Assembly (NCBI GenBank): GCA_023150615.1
Contig: JAKLKO010000017.1
Span: 1-64,000, forward strand
From: Phycisphaerae bacterium
Lineage (GTDB): Bacteria; Planctomycetota; Phycisphaerae; UBA1845; UTPLA1
DNA length: 64,000 bases
Direction of reading: 5' to 3'
A program made the translations under genes and the position numbers. Every line of letters starts with the position of its first letter. Positions within the stretch are counted from its first letter, which is position 1. Shown piece by piece: positions 25,369 through 32,912 of this stretch. Below the pieces are notes generated by a model. It saw nothing but the letters and a program-made list of their open reading frames with translations, did not search any database and had not been told where the DNA came from.

Positions 25369-26172
25369 ATGGACTCGACGTATCGGGCTCGAAAAGTCTG
25401 CATTCTCATCATGGCCGTTTCGGCCCTCGCCATGCCGGCGTTCGCAGGCCCGCCCGGCACCTTGTATTTCAGCGAAGACAGCAACGGGAACGGTCTGTAC
25501 CAGTTGAACCAGTTCACCGGACAGGCCATGCATCTGGGTCTGTCCGGCGTGACAAGCCACACCGTCGGATTGAGCGAATCCGGCAATCCGGGTCTGCTCT
25601 ACGGCTCGACCTGGACCGATCTGGTCCACACCAATGCGAACGGCAGCGGAGCGAACAACGTGGGGACGATTACCGGCCAGGGCGAATTCGGCGCCGAGGG
25701 CATGGCCTACGATCCGACCACCGGCGTCCTTTACGGCGCGATCAACGGAGCGTTCTTCACGATCAATCCCGCCAACGGCCAGATCAACACGATCCTGGCA
25801 GCGCCGCCGGGTGGCGCCGATATCGAGGGCCTCGCCTACGGCCGCGGCCGCATCTACGGCCTTGCCGGCTTCGCTGGGCCGATGGGCAATCTCTACGAGT
25901 ACAGCATCGGTTTGAACGCGTGGTCGCTGATCGGTTTCTCGGGCATTCGATTCAATCTGCCCGGACTGGCCTACGACCCGTTCCGCGACGTGCTGTACGC
26001 CAAGGGTTCGCAGGACACGAATCTGTACGCCCTCAGCCCCGACACGGCGGCCGCGACGCTGATCGGTGATACCGGTCTTGTCAGCGGCGGCGGCCTCGCG
26101 TTCGTGCCCGAGCCGGCTTCGATCTGCCTGCTCGCCGCCGGTCTGCTCGGCCTGCGTCGCCGTCGATCGTAG
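25369..26172 (+). CDS. PEP-CTERM exported protein, beta-propeller-like
   Basis: 267 residues. It has a signal peptide (KVCILIMAVSALAMPAFA) and a body of repeated blocks about 45 residues long, with motifs such as GLAYDP, GMAYDPTTGVLYGAING and ALSPDTAAATLIG. These blocks are typical of six- or seven-bladed propellers. The C-terminus is a PEP-CTERM sorting signal: VPEPA, a hydrophobic span (SICLLAAGLLGL) and RRRRS. Exosortase and archaeosortase systems cut at such tails and anchor the protein at the surface. No exosortase gene is in this window. A strong terminator follows. Confidence 0.9.
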   Translation: MDSTYRARKVCILIMAVSALAMPAFAGPPGTLYFSEDSNGNGLYQLNQFTGQAMHLGLSGVTSHTVGLSESGNPGLLYGSTWTDLVHTNANGSGANNVGTITGQGEFGAEGMAYDPTTGVLYGAINGAFFTINPANGQINTILAAPPGGADIEGLAYGRGRIYGLAGFAGPMGNLYEYSIGLNAWSLIGFSGIRFNLPGLAYDPFRDVLYAKGSQDTNLYALSPDTAAATLIGDTGLVSGGGLAFVPEPASICLLAAGLLGLRRRRS

Positions 26173-26204
26173 TCGACGGTCGTCCAGGTCGTTTCAATCT
26201 TCGC

Positions 26205-26241
26205 GGGAGGCGCGCCTGCGGGGTCGCGCCTCCCGTTTTTT
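26205..26241 (+). terminator. Rho-independent terminator after the PEP-CTERM gene
   Basis: A perfect ten-base stem (GGGAGGCGCG, 26205-26214, with CGCGCCTCCC, 26225-26234) and a ten-base loop are followed by G and six T. It lies 33 bases after the stop codon of the PEP-CTERM gene on the plus strand and separates it from the convergent feoB. Confidence 0.92.
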
Positions 26242-26323
26242 CTTTCGCCACCGGAAAGGGCCGACCTCAACAGCCGACGACTCGTGCTCGAGCGAGCACC
26301 GTCTGCCGGGACCGCGTCCCGGG

Positions 26324-28588
26324 TCACGACAACCCGCCGCCAAGTCGCGTGCCGACCTGGTACACCGCGAGCGACCCGACGTACGCCAGGACCGTCATGT
26401 ACGTGAACATGATCGCCGGCCAGCGCCACGAGTTCGTCTCGCGTCGTACCACCGCCAGCGTGCTCACGCATTGACAGCACAGCACGTAAAAGACCATCAG
26501 CGACAGGCCCGCCGCGGTCGTGTAGATCGGCCCGCCCGCCCGCGGCCCCGATTCCCATCGCGCCGCCCGCATCCTCTCGCGCAGCGGCGTCGTATCGTCA
26601 TCGCCCGATCCGACGTTGTAGACGACGCCCATCGTGCTCACGAACACCTCGCGCGCCGCGAAGCTGCTCAGGATCCCAACCCCGATCTTCCAGTCGAATC
26701 CCAGCGGCCGAAGCGCCGGCTCCACCACGTGACCGAGCCGCCCGATCCACGAGTGCCGAAGCTGCTCGCCGGCCGCCTCGTCGCGGATGCGCTTCAGGTC
26801 GGCGCGGACCTCGTCCGGCACCTCCGCTCCCCGCGCGACCGCCGCCGGGTCGAGTCCCGCCGTACTCAGCCGGGCCTTCGCGCGCCGATCGGCTTCGCTC
26901 CACGCGGTCGGGTGCCGCGGAAAGTACGCCAGCGCCCACATGACCACGCACAAGGCCGCGATGATGGTCCCGGCCCGCGTCAGGAACAGCCGGCTCCGGT
27001 CCCACATCGCGCGAAGGATCGCCCCCGGACGCGGCAGGTGATACGGCGGCAATTCGAGCAGAAACGTCGCGCGCGGTCCGCGCAGCACGGTGCGCTTGAA
27101 AACCGCGGCCATGAGCAGCGCCGCGACCGTGCCCACGACGTACATCGCGAAGATCACGCCCGCCTTGAGCCACAGGCTCGCGCCGAATACCGCGCCGATG
27201 ATCGTGATGTACACCGGCAGCCGCGCCGAGCAGCTCATCAGCGGCGCGACCATGATCGTCGCGAGGCGGTCCCGCGGATTCTCGATCGTCCGCGTCGCCA
27301 TGATCCCCGGTACCGCGCACGCGTAACTCGACAACAGCGGTATAAAGCTCTTGCCGTGCAGCCCGACGCCCTGCATCAGCCGGTCCATCAGGAACGCGGC
27401 GCGGGCCATGTAGCCCGAATCCTCCAACAGCGCGATGAACAGGAACAGGATGCAGATCTGCGGAAAGAACACCACCACCGCGCCGACGCCGCCGATGACT
27501 CCGTCCGCCAGCAGGTCGCACAGCGGCCCGGGCGGCAGCGCCGTGCGGAACGCGTCCTGCACGAACCCCTGGCCGGCCTCGATCATCCCCATCAACGGCT
27601 CCGCGCCCGAGAAGATGGCGACGAACATCAGGAACATCACCGCCGCAAACGCCAGCGCGCCGAAGACCCGATGCGTCAGCACGCGATCGATGCGGTCGCT
27701 GATCCGCTCTCGCCCCGCCGCCCCCGGCGATGTCGGCCCGACCGCGCGCTGTACGACCCGGCCGATCCAGGCGTAACGCTGCTCGACCACCAGCGATGGC
27801 AGATCGTGCGTGCCCGCCGCGATGATCTGGCGACGCGCCGCGGCAATCTCGTCGCGAACGCGCGACGGCAGGTCCTCCGCCTCCGGCAAGAGAGGCGCGG
27901 CATCCCAGTGATCGACCATCAGCAGCAGCGCCGCACCATCCGCGCTCGCCGCATCGCAAAAGCGCAGCTCCATCAGCGTCCGCGCCAGCTCGCCCACCGC
28001 CGTCTCGATCGCATCCGGCAGCCGCCAGCCGCGGACCGGCCGCGTTCGCGGCGACGGTCGGAGAAGCGACGCACGGAGCGCCTCCAACCCGATCCGCCGC
28101 GTGCCCACCGTGCCGACCACTGGGACTCCGAGCGCCGCCGACAACGCCGCGCAATCGACTCGCAACCCCGCCGCCTCGGCCATGTCGAGCATGTTGCACG
28201 CGATCACGACCGGCCGACCGAGTTCGAGGACCTGCGCCCCCAGATACAGATTGCGCTCGAGATTGGCCGCGTCGACGACCACCAGCGTCAGATCGGGCGC
28301 TTCAGCGCCGGCCATCCGGCCGAGCAGCGCATCGCGCGCCACGCGCTCGTCGGGCGATCGCGCCGAGAGGCTGTACGTCCCCGGAAGATCGAGCAGCGTG
28401 ACCGGCGCGCCCGCGCCCGTCAGACGCCCTTCGCGCTTTTCGACCGTGACGCCGGGGTAGTTGCCGACGTGGTGACGCAACCCGGTCAGGGCGTTGAAGA
28501 GCGTGGTCTTTCCGGAGTTGGGGTTGCCCGCAACGGCGACTCGCAGGAGCGTCGATCGGCCGATCGCCGTCGGAGCGACGTCGGACAT
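26324..28588 (-). CDS. feoB: Ferrous iron transport protein B
   Basis: 754 residues, the usual size. The N-terminal G-domain has G1 GNPNSGKTT (about 21-29), G3 DLPGTYSL and G4 NMLD. It is followed by a helical GDI-like spacer and the polytopic permease. That part carries the Gate motifs (LLEDSGYMARAAFLMDRLMQ; PLMSCSARLPVYITIIGAVF) and two reactive-looking Cys in SLMVFYVLCCQC. It imports Fe(II) across the inner membrane. It lies five bases downstream of feoA in a feoA-feoA-feoB operon with a Fur-like operator at its promoter. Confidence 0.97.
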   Translation of the reverse strand: MSDVAPTAIGRSTLLRVAVAGNPNSGKTTLFNALTGLRHHVGNYPGVTVEKREGRLTGAGAPVTLLDLPGTYSLSARSPDERVARDALLGRMAGAEAPDLTLVVVDAANLERNLYLGAQVLELGRPVVIACNMLDMAEAAGLRVDCAALSAALGVPVVGTVGTRRIGLEALRASLLRPSPRTRPVRGWRLPDAIETAVGELARTLMELRFCDAASADGAALLLMVDHWDAAPLLPEAEDLPSRVRDEIAAARRQIIAAGTHDLPSLVVEQRYAWIGRVVQRAVGPTSPGAAGRERISDRIDRVLTHRVFGALAFAAVMFLMFVAIFSGAEPLMGMIEAGQGFVQDAFRTALPPGPLCDLLADGVIGGVGAVVVFFPQICILFLFIALLEDSGYMARAAFLMDRLMQGVGLHGKSFIPLLSSYACAVPGIMATRTIENPRDRLATIMVAPLMSCSARLPVYITIIGAVFGASLWLKAGVIFAMYVVGTVAALLMAAVFKRTVLRGPRATFLLELPPYHLPRPGAILRAMWDRSRLFLTRAGTIIAALCVVMWALAYFPRHPTAWSEADRRAKARLSTAGLDPAAVARGAEVPDEVRADLKRIRDEAAGEQLRHSWIGRLGHVVEPALRPLGFDWKIGVGILSSFAAREVFVSTMGVVYNVGSGDDDTTPLRERMRAARWESGPRAGGPIYTTAAGLSLMVFYVLCCQCVSTLAVVRRETNSWRWPAIMFTYMTVLAYVGSLAVYQVGTRLGGGLS

Positions 28589-28593
28589 CGTGC

Positions 28594-28890
28594 TTACGCC
28601 ACGGCGGGAGCGGCCATCGGCGCTGTCAAAGCTTCGCCGGCCGGGTCGTGTGCGAGGTGGATGCCGCGGGCGTCGGCGCGCCGCACGCTGAGTCGGTAGC
28701 CGCGGACCTCGATCTCGAGCGGATCGCCCAGCGGCGCAATCCGCGTGAGGCGGACGATCGTGCCGACGATCACGCCCATCTCCTGCAAGCGTCGACGCAG
28801 CTCCGCGCCGACCTCGATCGCGCGGACGCGTCCTTCGCGTCCGAGCGGGAGTTCCGCAAGCGAGTATTCGCCATCATGCCGCGCGGTCAT
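28594..28890 (-). CDS. feoA: FeoA domain protein
   Basis: 98 residues with the SH3-like FeoA fold: SLAELPLGREGRVRAIEVGA, then LRRRLQEMGVIVGTIVRL and the closing VRGYRLSVRRADARGI. FeoA is a small cytosolic partner needed for full FeoB activity. It begins four bases inside the end of the preceding FeoA-like gene and ends five bases before feoB. A roughly 20-residue Ala/Pro-rich tail follows the fold. Confidence 0.9.
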   Translation of the reverse strand: MTARHDGEYSLAELPLGREGRVRAIEVGAELRRRLQEMGVIVGTIVRLTRIAPLGDPLEIEVRGYRLSVRRADARGIHLAHDPAGEALTAPMAAPAVA

Positions 28891-29168
28891 CGTGTGCGCT
28901 CGCTCGAAGGCGCCGGGACCGGCCGGACGTGGATCAACTCCGCGAGCCGCCGCGCGATTGCAACGCGCGCCCGATCAATGCGGCAGATGATCGGGTCGGC
29001 CGCAGCCACGATCGAGATCCGGCGCCCCTCGCCGAAGCCGAGTTCGCGCAATCGCAGGGCTTCGGCACTTTGGCGGACGCGGGTGACAACGACGCTTGTG
29101 CCACGTGGGATCGCGTCCAGTCGTACCGCGGCGTGGGAGTCAATCGTTGCGGCGTTGGGGGTCTTCAT
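28887..29168 (-). CDS. Second FeoA-like protein
   Basis: 93 residues from ATG 29168. The fold is seen in VRLDAIPRGTSVVVTRVRQ, LRLRELGFGEGRRISIVAAA and PIICRIDRARVAIARRLAEL. It diverges clearly from the adjacent FeoA. It is the first gene of the operon. GGGAGG lies about 14 bases before the ATG, farther than usual, and an in-frame GTG at 29183 is possible but has no ribosome site of its own. Two different FeoA proteins before one FeoB occur in other bacteria. Confidence 0.85.
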   Translation of the reverse strand: MKTPNAATIDSHAAVRLDAIPRGTSVVVTRVRQSAEALRLRELGFGEGRRISIVAAADPIICRIDRARVAIARRLAELIHVRPVPAPSSERTR

Positions 29169-29191
29169 GGTGATCGTCCGCACCTCCCGGA

Positions 29192-29212
29192 AATTGAGAC
29201 TCAGTCTCAATT
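29192..29212. promoter_or_regulatory. Fur-like operator of the feo operon
   Basis: A perfect palindrome: arms AATTGAGACT (29192-29201) and AGTCTCAATT (29203-29212) around one central C. The core TGAGAC...GTCTCA resembles Fur boxes of the form TGAGAAT-n-ATTCTCA. It lies immediately downstream of the predicted -10 and covers the expected transcription start, the classic place for an iron-dependent repressor. The assignment to Fur rather than DtxR or another metalloregulator is inference. Confidence 0.7.
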
Positions 29213-29213
29213 A

Positions 29214-29242
29214 ATGCTAATGGCGGACACGACGGTCGTCAA
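29214..29242 (-). promoter_or_regulatory. Promoter of the feoA-feoA-feoB operon
   Basis: On the minus strand TTGACG (29242-29237) and TAGCAT (29219-29214) are separated by exactly 17 bases. They match the sigma-70 consensus at five of six and four of six positions. Transcription would start around 29207, inside the palindromic operator and about 40 bases before the first start codon. Confidence 0.6.
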
Positions 29243-29306
29243 ATCGGAAAGCGAATTGGGCACGCTTGGCCGGAAAAGGCCGGTGCATCAGAAGTTAGGC
29301 AGATGT

Positions 29307-29657
29307 TCACCCGGGGTTTTTCGGAGCCGCAGACGTCGACGCGGAATGGCTCGATGCACCGGCCGAGGCGGTCGCCTCGATCAGGCGGGCCTTCATCAGG
29401 CGACCGACCTTGAACTTTACCGTCCGCTTTCGGCCGACGTGGACGCGTTCGAGTGTCTTGGGGTTCTGCGCGACCCGGGCCGCGCGGTCCTTGCTCTCGA
29501 ACACGCCGAAGTCACGGAATTCCAGACGGTTGCCGCGACCCAGCTCATCGATGATCTCGTTCAGAAAGCTCTGAACGATGCGTTTCACAACCACGCGTTT
29601 GCTGTCCGTTCGTTCCGCGATGCGGTCGATGAGGTCCTTCTTGGTAATCGTTGCCAT
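29307..29657 (-). CDS. HU/IHF family nucleoid protein
   Basis: 116 residues. The HU fold covers about 1-95: MATITKKDLIDRIAERTDSK, then FLNEIIDELGRGNRLEFRDF, the FGVFESKDRAARVAQNPKT beta-arm region, and KRTVKFKVGRLMKARL. The arm keeps the Arg-x-Ala-Arg and Asn-Pro residues that insert into the minor groove. A roughly 20-residue Ser/Ala tail (SAGASSHSASTSAAP) extends beyond the usual 90 residues. It binds and bends DNA without strong sequence preference. It stands alone with its own promoter. Confidence 0.95.
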   Translation of the reverse strand: MATITKKDLIDRIAERTDSKRVVVKRIVQSFLNEIIDELGRGNRLEFRDFGVFESKDRAARVAQNPKTLERVHVGRKRTVKFKVGRLMKARLIEATASAGASSHSASTSAAPKNPG

Positions 29658-30048
29658 GCTCGTCGAGTCCTTTGCTGACTGTCGTGCCCGAATTCCAACA
29701 CCGCGCTATCGCGCCGACCGCGTCCCCGACGGTCGTGCGGCGCGGACACCCGGCTACTCGACTCTTCCCTCCGAGACTAGCGCAAGTCATACTACATCAA
29801 GCAGTTTGCGTTACGCAAGGCTTTTTTTCAGCCGCCGGACGTTCATAAGTACTTGTACATAAACGATAAACGTTCGATCCCCGTTCGGCGCCGCCGCGGA
29901 TTCCGCAGCCCGCTTCCGCCGCGGCTTTGACTTTAACCTCATGTTTTGTTTGGAGTTGCAGGCTTCAGACAGGCCCGACAGCGAGGTCCGTCACCGGCGG
30001 CAGACCTGCCGCGAGCCGGAACGACCCGAGGCTGTCCGTGGCGAGCGC
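29658..30048. other. Intergenic region between the HU gene and fabI
   Basis: 391 bases containing the HU promoter (separate entry), its untranslated leader and the 3' flank of fabI. At 29997-30012 a seven-base stem with a two-base loop (GCGGCAG, AC, CTGCCGC) follows fabI on the minus strand but lacks a T-run. The 29790-29900 part is AT-rich compared with its surroundings. No gene is seen. Confidence 0.5.
29789..29818 (-). promoter_or_regulatory. Promoter of the HU gene with palindrome over the -35
   Basis: On the minus strand TTGCGT (29818-29813) and TAGTAT (29794-29789) are spaced 18 bases apart. The -35 lies inside a 13-base palindrome, TTGCGT-T-ACGCAA (29806-29818 on the plus strand), which could be an operator. 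Transcription would start near 29782, giving a leader of about 125 bases. Confidence 0.45.
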
Positions 30049-30822
30049 CTACCAGCCCACCATGCTGTAGCCGGCGTCGACGTAGTGAATCTCGCCCGTC
30101 ACGCCGCTCGACAGCTCGCTGCAGAAGTACAGCCCGGCCTTGCCGACCTCGTCCGCATCGATGTTCCGCCGCAGCGGACTCTTCGTCGGGTAGTGCTCGA
30201 GCATCTTGTCGAAGCCGTCGATCCCCGCCGAACTGAGCGTCCGGCACGGACCGGCCGAGATCGCATTCACGCGTACGCGTCGCAGGTCGCCGAGGTCGGC
30301 CGCGAGGTACCGCACGCAACTTTCGAGCGCGGCCTTGCACACGCCCATCACGTTGTATCCGGGAACGAAGCGGATGCTGCCGAGGTAGGTGAGCGTCAGC
30401 ACCGACGCGCCTTCGCGGAACAGGTCGAACGCGTGCTGGCATACGGCGACGAGCGAGTACGCGCTAATCTCCATCGCCTGCTTGAAGTCCTCGCGCCCCG
30501 TACGATAGAAGCGGTTCATCAGCGAGTCGCGACTGGCGAACGCGACGGCATGCACGAGGAAATCGATCGAGCCGTAAACGTCTTTCACCTTGGCGAAGAA
30601 CTCGGCGATCTGCGGATCGCTGGTGACGTCCATCGGTTCGATGAGTTTGGCGTTGAGCGGCTCGACGAGCTTCCGAACGCGCCGCTCCATCTTCTCGCCC
30701 GGCAGGTGCGAGAAGCCGATCTCCGCCCCTTCGCGGTGCAGACGCTCGGTGATGGACCAGGCGAGGCTGCGGTCGTTGGCGACGCCGATGACGACGCCCT
30801 TCTTGCCACTCATCAACCCCAT
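30049..30822 (-). CDS. fabI: Enoyl-ACP reductase (NADH), FabI type
   Basis: 257 residues of the short-chain dehydrogenase fold. It reduces trans-2-enoyl-ACP in fatty-acid elongation. The FabI signature Tyr-x6-Lys is Tyr156 and Lys163 (GYNVMGVCKAALE), with Tyr146 in LTYLGS; these have the same numbering as in E. coli. The N-terminal GVANDRSLAWSI nucleotide loop replaces the usual GxxxGxG, as in FabI. Cys162 replaces the Ala common before Lys163. The gene stands alone on the minus strand. Confidence 0.96.
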   Translation of the reverse strand: MGLMSGKKGVVIGVANDRSLAWSITERLHREGAEIGFSHLPGEKMERRVRKLVEPLNAKLIEPMDVTSDPQIAEFFAKVKDVYGSIDFLVHAVAFASRDSLMNRFYRTGREDFKQAMEISAYSLVAVCQHAFDLFREGASVLTLTYLGSIRFVPGYNVMGVCKAALESCVRYLAADLGDLRRVRVNAISAGPCRTLSSAGIDGFDKMLEHYPTKSPLRRNIDADEVGKAGLYFCSELSSGVTGEIHYVDAGYSMVGW

Positions 30823-31194
30823 GAATCGACTCCTCGTACGCCGGGTTTATTGACGGATTCCGCGGATCAATCAGCAGGCGACCGGCCCGATAAGCCCGCG
30901 TGGCGACACAATAGTATAACCGGGGTCAGGCTGTCCAGTCCCGTGCGTAAACCGCTGCGCTGGAGGGAGTTCGGGTTGCGAGACTCCGCGAAGAGACGCG
31001 TCGGCGTCCGTGAGCTGCCGGGCTCGGGCGGTCGCTCGTCGGATTCGAGCCTGAGGCGCTCGGCCGACTCGTGCGCGCGACATCCGCGAGTCGTCCGTGC
31101 ATCGCGTTCAGCGCAAAAAATAATGCGGGGCGTAGCTGCGTCCCGGTACGACGCCAACAACGCCCCGCACTGCAAGAGTTGGGATCCGGTCGAC
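30823..31194. other. Intergenic region between fabI and the dockerin-like gene
   Basis: 372 bases. Its distal part holds the terminator listed next. The rest presumably carries the fabI promoter and leader, but no convincing hexamers were found (CAATAGTATAACC at about 30909-30921 is the most promoter-like stretch). No gene is recognised. Confidence 0.45.
31115..31168 (-). terminator. Rho-independent terminator after the sigma factor/dockerin-like pair
   Basis: A nine-base stem (GCGGGGCGT at 31125-31133 with ACGCCCCGC at 31160-31168) and a 26-base loop are followed on the minus strand by ATTATTTTTT. It begins about 27 bases after the stop of the dockerin-like gene. Confidence 0.8.
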
Positions 31195-31632
31195 TCAGAT
31201 CCCCAATAAGCGGCGGGTCAAGGCCTCAGCCTGCAGTGCCGAAGACTCGTTCCGATCCGCGTATTGACTGACGAAACAAGCGATGTCCTTTCCGTTCACC
31301 TGGCCGTCGCGATTGCAATCCTCAAGCTGTTGTGCCTGCGACGTTGAGAGGGCCGCGGTCACCGCGACCCGCTCACCCGACACGAGCTGCGTCGGGGCGC
31401 GGTCGTCGAACGACGGACGAACGAAGACGATGGCCACGGCCGCAGCGGCCGCCAGCGGAATCGCCAGACGCAGCCCGCGCACACCTCGTTGAACGGCCGG
31501 GGCCTTGGCAACCTGCCAGGGCAGACGGCCCGACGCCTGCGGGGCAAACACCCCGGCCCGGCGGGCCTCACCCAGCTCGTTCAACCAGTTGTGCATCGGG
31601 TTCGTCGGCATCGCCCTGATCTCATTCTCCAT
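31195..31632 (-). CDS. Membrane-anchored protein with dockerin-like EF-hand, partner of ECF sigma factor
   Basis: 145 residues. A cytosolic N-terminus of about 50 residues leads to one membrane span (LRLAIPLAAAAAVAIVFV). An outer segment ends with a single calcium-loop motif DCNRDGQVNGKDIACF, the DxNxDGxVNxxD pattern of a dockerin repeat. The gene overlaps the 3' end of the ECF sigma factor gene by 11 bases, the position where an anti-sigma factor is normally found. There is no zinc anti-sigma motif. I infer a membrane partner or anti-sigma role in which the EF-hand lies outside; this is unproven. Confidence 0.65.
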   Translation of the reverse strand: MENEIRAMPTNPMHNWLNELGEARRAGVFAPQASGRLPWQVAKAPAVQRGVRGLRLAIPLAAAAAVAIVFVRPSFDDRAPTQLVSGERVAVTAALSTSQAQQLEDCNRDGQVNGKDIACFVSQYADRNESSALQAEALTRRLLGI

Positions 31633-32224
31633 GTAGGTATTGCGAGGCGTCCCCCTCCTGCGCAGAAAAAAACTCGGAAATCTCGATCCCTCGGGCCTTC
31701 AGACTTTTTCTGAGCCGCGTGCAGATGTCCGGTATCCGAGTCTCGCGGAGCGTCGACTCCGGTATTCTGAGCCGTTCCGAGACCGCCCGAAGCGTCTCCC
31801 CCTGAAAGAACCGGTAATGCACGATCTCCCGGTCCTCGATCGACAATGCCGCCACGCACGCGTTCAGCGCGACCAGCAACTCCACCTCTGCCGCCACCCG
31901 CGCAGGATCGATCGGGTCGAACGCCGCCGATCTCCCGCCAGGCGCCAGATTGATCGGCTGCTGGCGCAGGTGCTCGCGGAAGACGTTTCGAAGGATGCCG
32001 ATCAGCCAGAGCAGGAACGGCCGGGCTGGATCGAAGCTCGTCCGCACCTCGAAGCCGCGCCGCCACGTCTCGTTCGTCAGGTCGTCGATCCACTCACGGC
32101 GGCGACACATCCTCCACGCCGCCATCCGCAAACGCTCCGAATACGTGTGATAGAGTTGCTCGAACGCGGCCGGATCGCCCGCCGCGGCGGCACGCAGAAC
32201 GGACTCATCCGCGGACGACGACAT
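31622..32224 (-). CDS. RNA polymerase sigma factor, ECF family
   Basis: 200 residues from ATG 32224; a longer upstream frame is not protein-like. Sigma-2 region: AAFEQLYHTYSERLRMAAWR, then EWIDDLTNETWRRGFEVRTS. Sigma-4 region: LSIEDREIVHYRFFQGETLR, then SERLRIPESTLRETRI. It would direct core polymerase to promoters controlled by an envelope or extracellular signal. The overlapping downstream gene is probably its membrane partner. The target regulon is unknown. Confidence 0.88.
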   Translation of the reverse strand: MSSSADESVLRAAAAGDPAAFEQLYHTYSERLRMAAWRMCRRREWIDDLTNETWRRGFEVRTSFDPARPFLLWLIGILRNVFREHLRQQPINLAPGGRSAAFDPIDPARVAAEVELLVALNACVAALSIEDREIVHYRFFQGETLRAVSERLRIPESTLRETRIPDICTRLRKSLKARGIEISEFFSAQEGDASQYLHGE

Positions 32225-32328
32225 AGGCGCTGTGCGACGGCTCCGATTCGGCGACGGCCGATCGCCGCGCGCCAGAATACCGCACGCGAACCGACCCCGC
32301 ATCCGCAGGCGGCCGATCGCTCGCGCGA

Positions 32329-32658
32329 TCAACGATAGCGCGTACCGACACGGATGTTCAGGAAGCGACGATTGTAGTAGTTGAAACCGCCCGGATAGCT
32401 GCTCTGGTAGTCGTACAGGTACTCGCGATAGAACGAGACCTCGGGTCCGTCGTACGGGCCCGGCGTGCTCGGCCACTCGCTCCGCGCAATATCGGTGCCG
32501 TTCGGAAAGCCCGGCGATGCGTCGAACAGCAGCGCGGCCGTTCCGCGCGGCTCAGACTTGACCGAAAACTCCCGTTCCGGCGTGCAGCCTGCCGCCAGCC
32601 AGAGCAGCAGCGTCGCACCGAGAATCCCGATGGACCAGGCGAGCAAACGACCGTGCAT
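32329..32658 (-). CDS. Small lipoprotein, Tyr-rich
   Basis: 109 residues with a clear lipoprotein signal: MHGRLLAWSIGILGATLLLW followed by LAAGC. The mature part is rich in Tyr, Pro and Gly (SFYREYLYDYQSSYPGGFNY) and has no family I know. It lies 104 bases upstream of the ECF sigma gene on the same strand and may share its message. Function unknown. Confidence 0.6.
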   Translation of the reverse strand: MHGRLLAWSIGILGATLLLWLAAGCTPEREFSVKSEPRGTAALLFDASPGFPNGTDIARSEWPSTPGPYDGPEVSFYREYLYDYQSSYPGGFNYYNRRFLNIRVGTRYR

Positions 32659-32912
32659 CTTTCCCTACCCCCGGATAGCTCCAACCAATCCTAGGCACGG
32701 TGCGTGCCCGGCCGCGCGGGCGACGATCCAGTCGCCATTCGTCCGGAAAGACCGCGAGGCGTCCATGACGGACGTGATCGCATTCCGACTGTAACGGCTG
32801 TGCGGGATGCGCGAGATGTTGAGTTCTTCCCGCGTCGGCGTGGTGATTACACCGCACGCTCAGGAGCACGACCGCGGATTCGGACCCGCGCGAAGGTCAC
32901 CCGGCCGGCGCG

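Noticed and set aside
26066..28699. 877-codon plus-strand frame antisense to feoB
   Set aside because: Extremely Arg/His/Asp-rich with no motif, while the minus strand encodes a full FeoB.
29997..30012. Seven-base hairpin downstream of fabI as a terminator
   Set aside because: Two-base loop and no T-run on the minus strand, so intrinsic termination is not supported.
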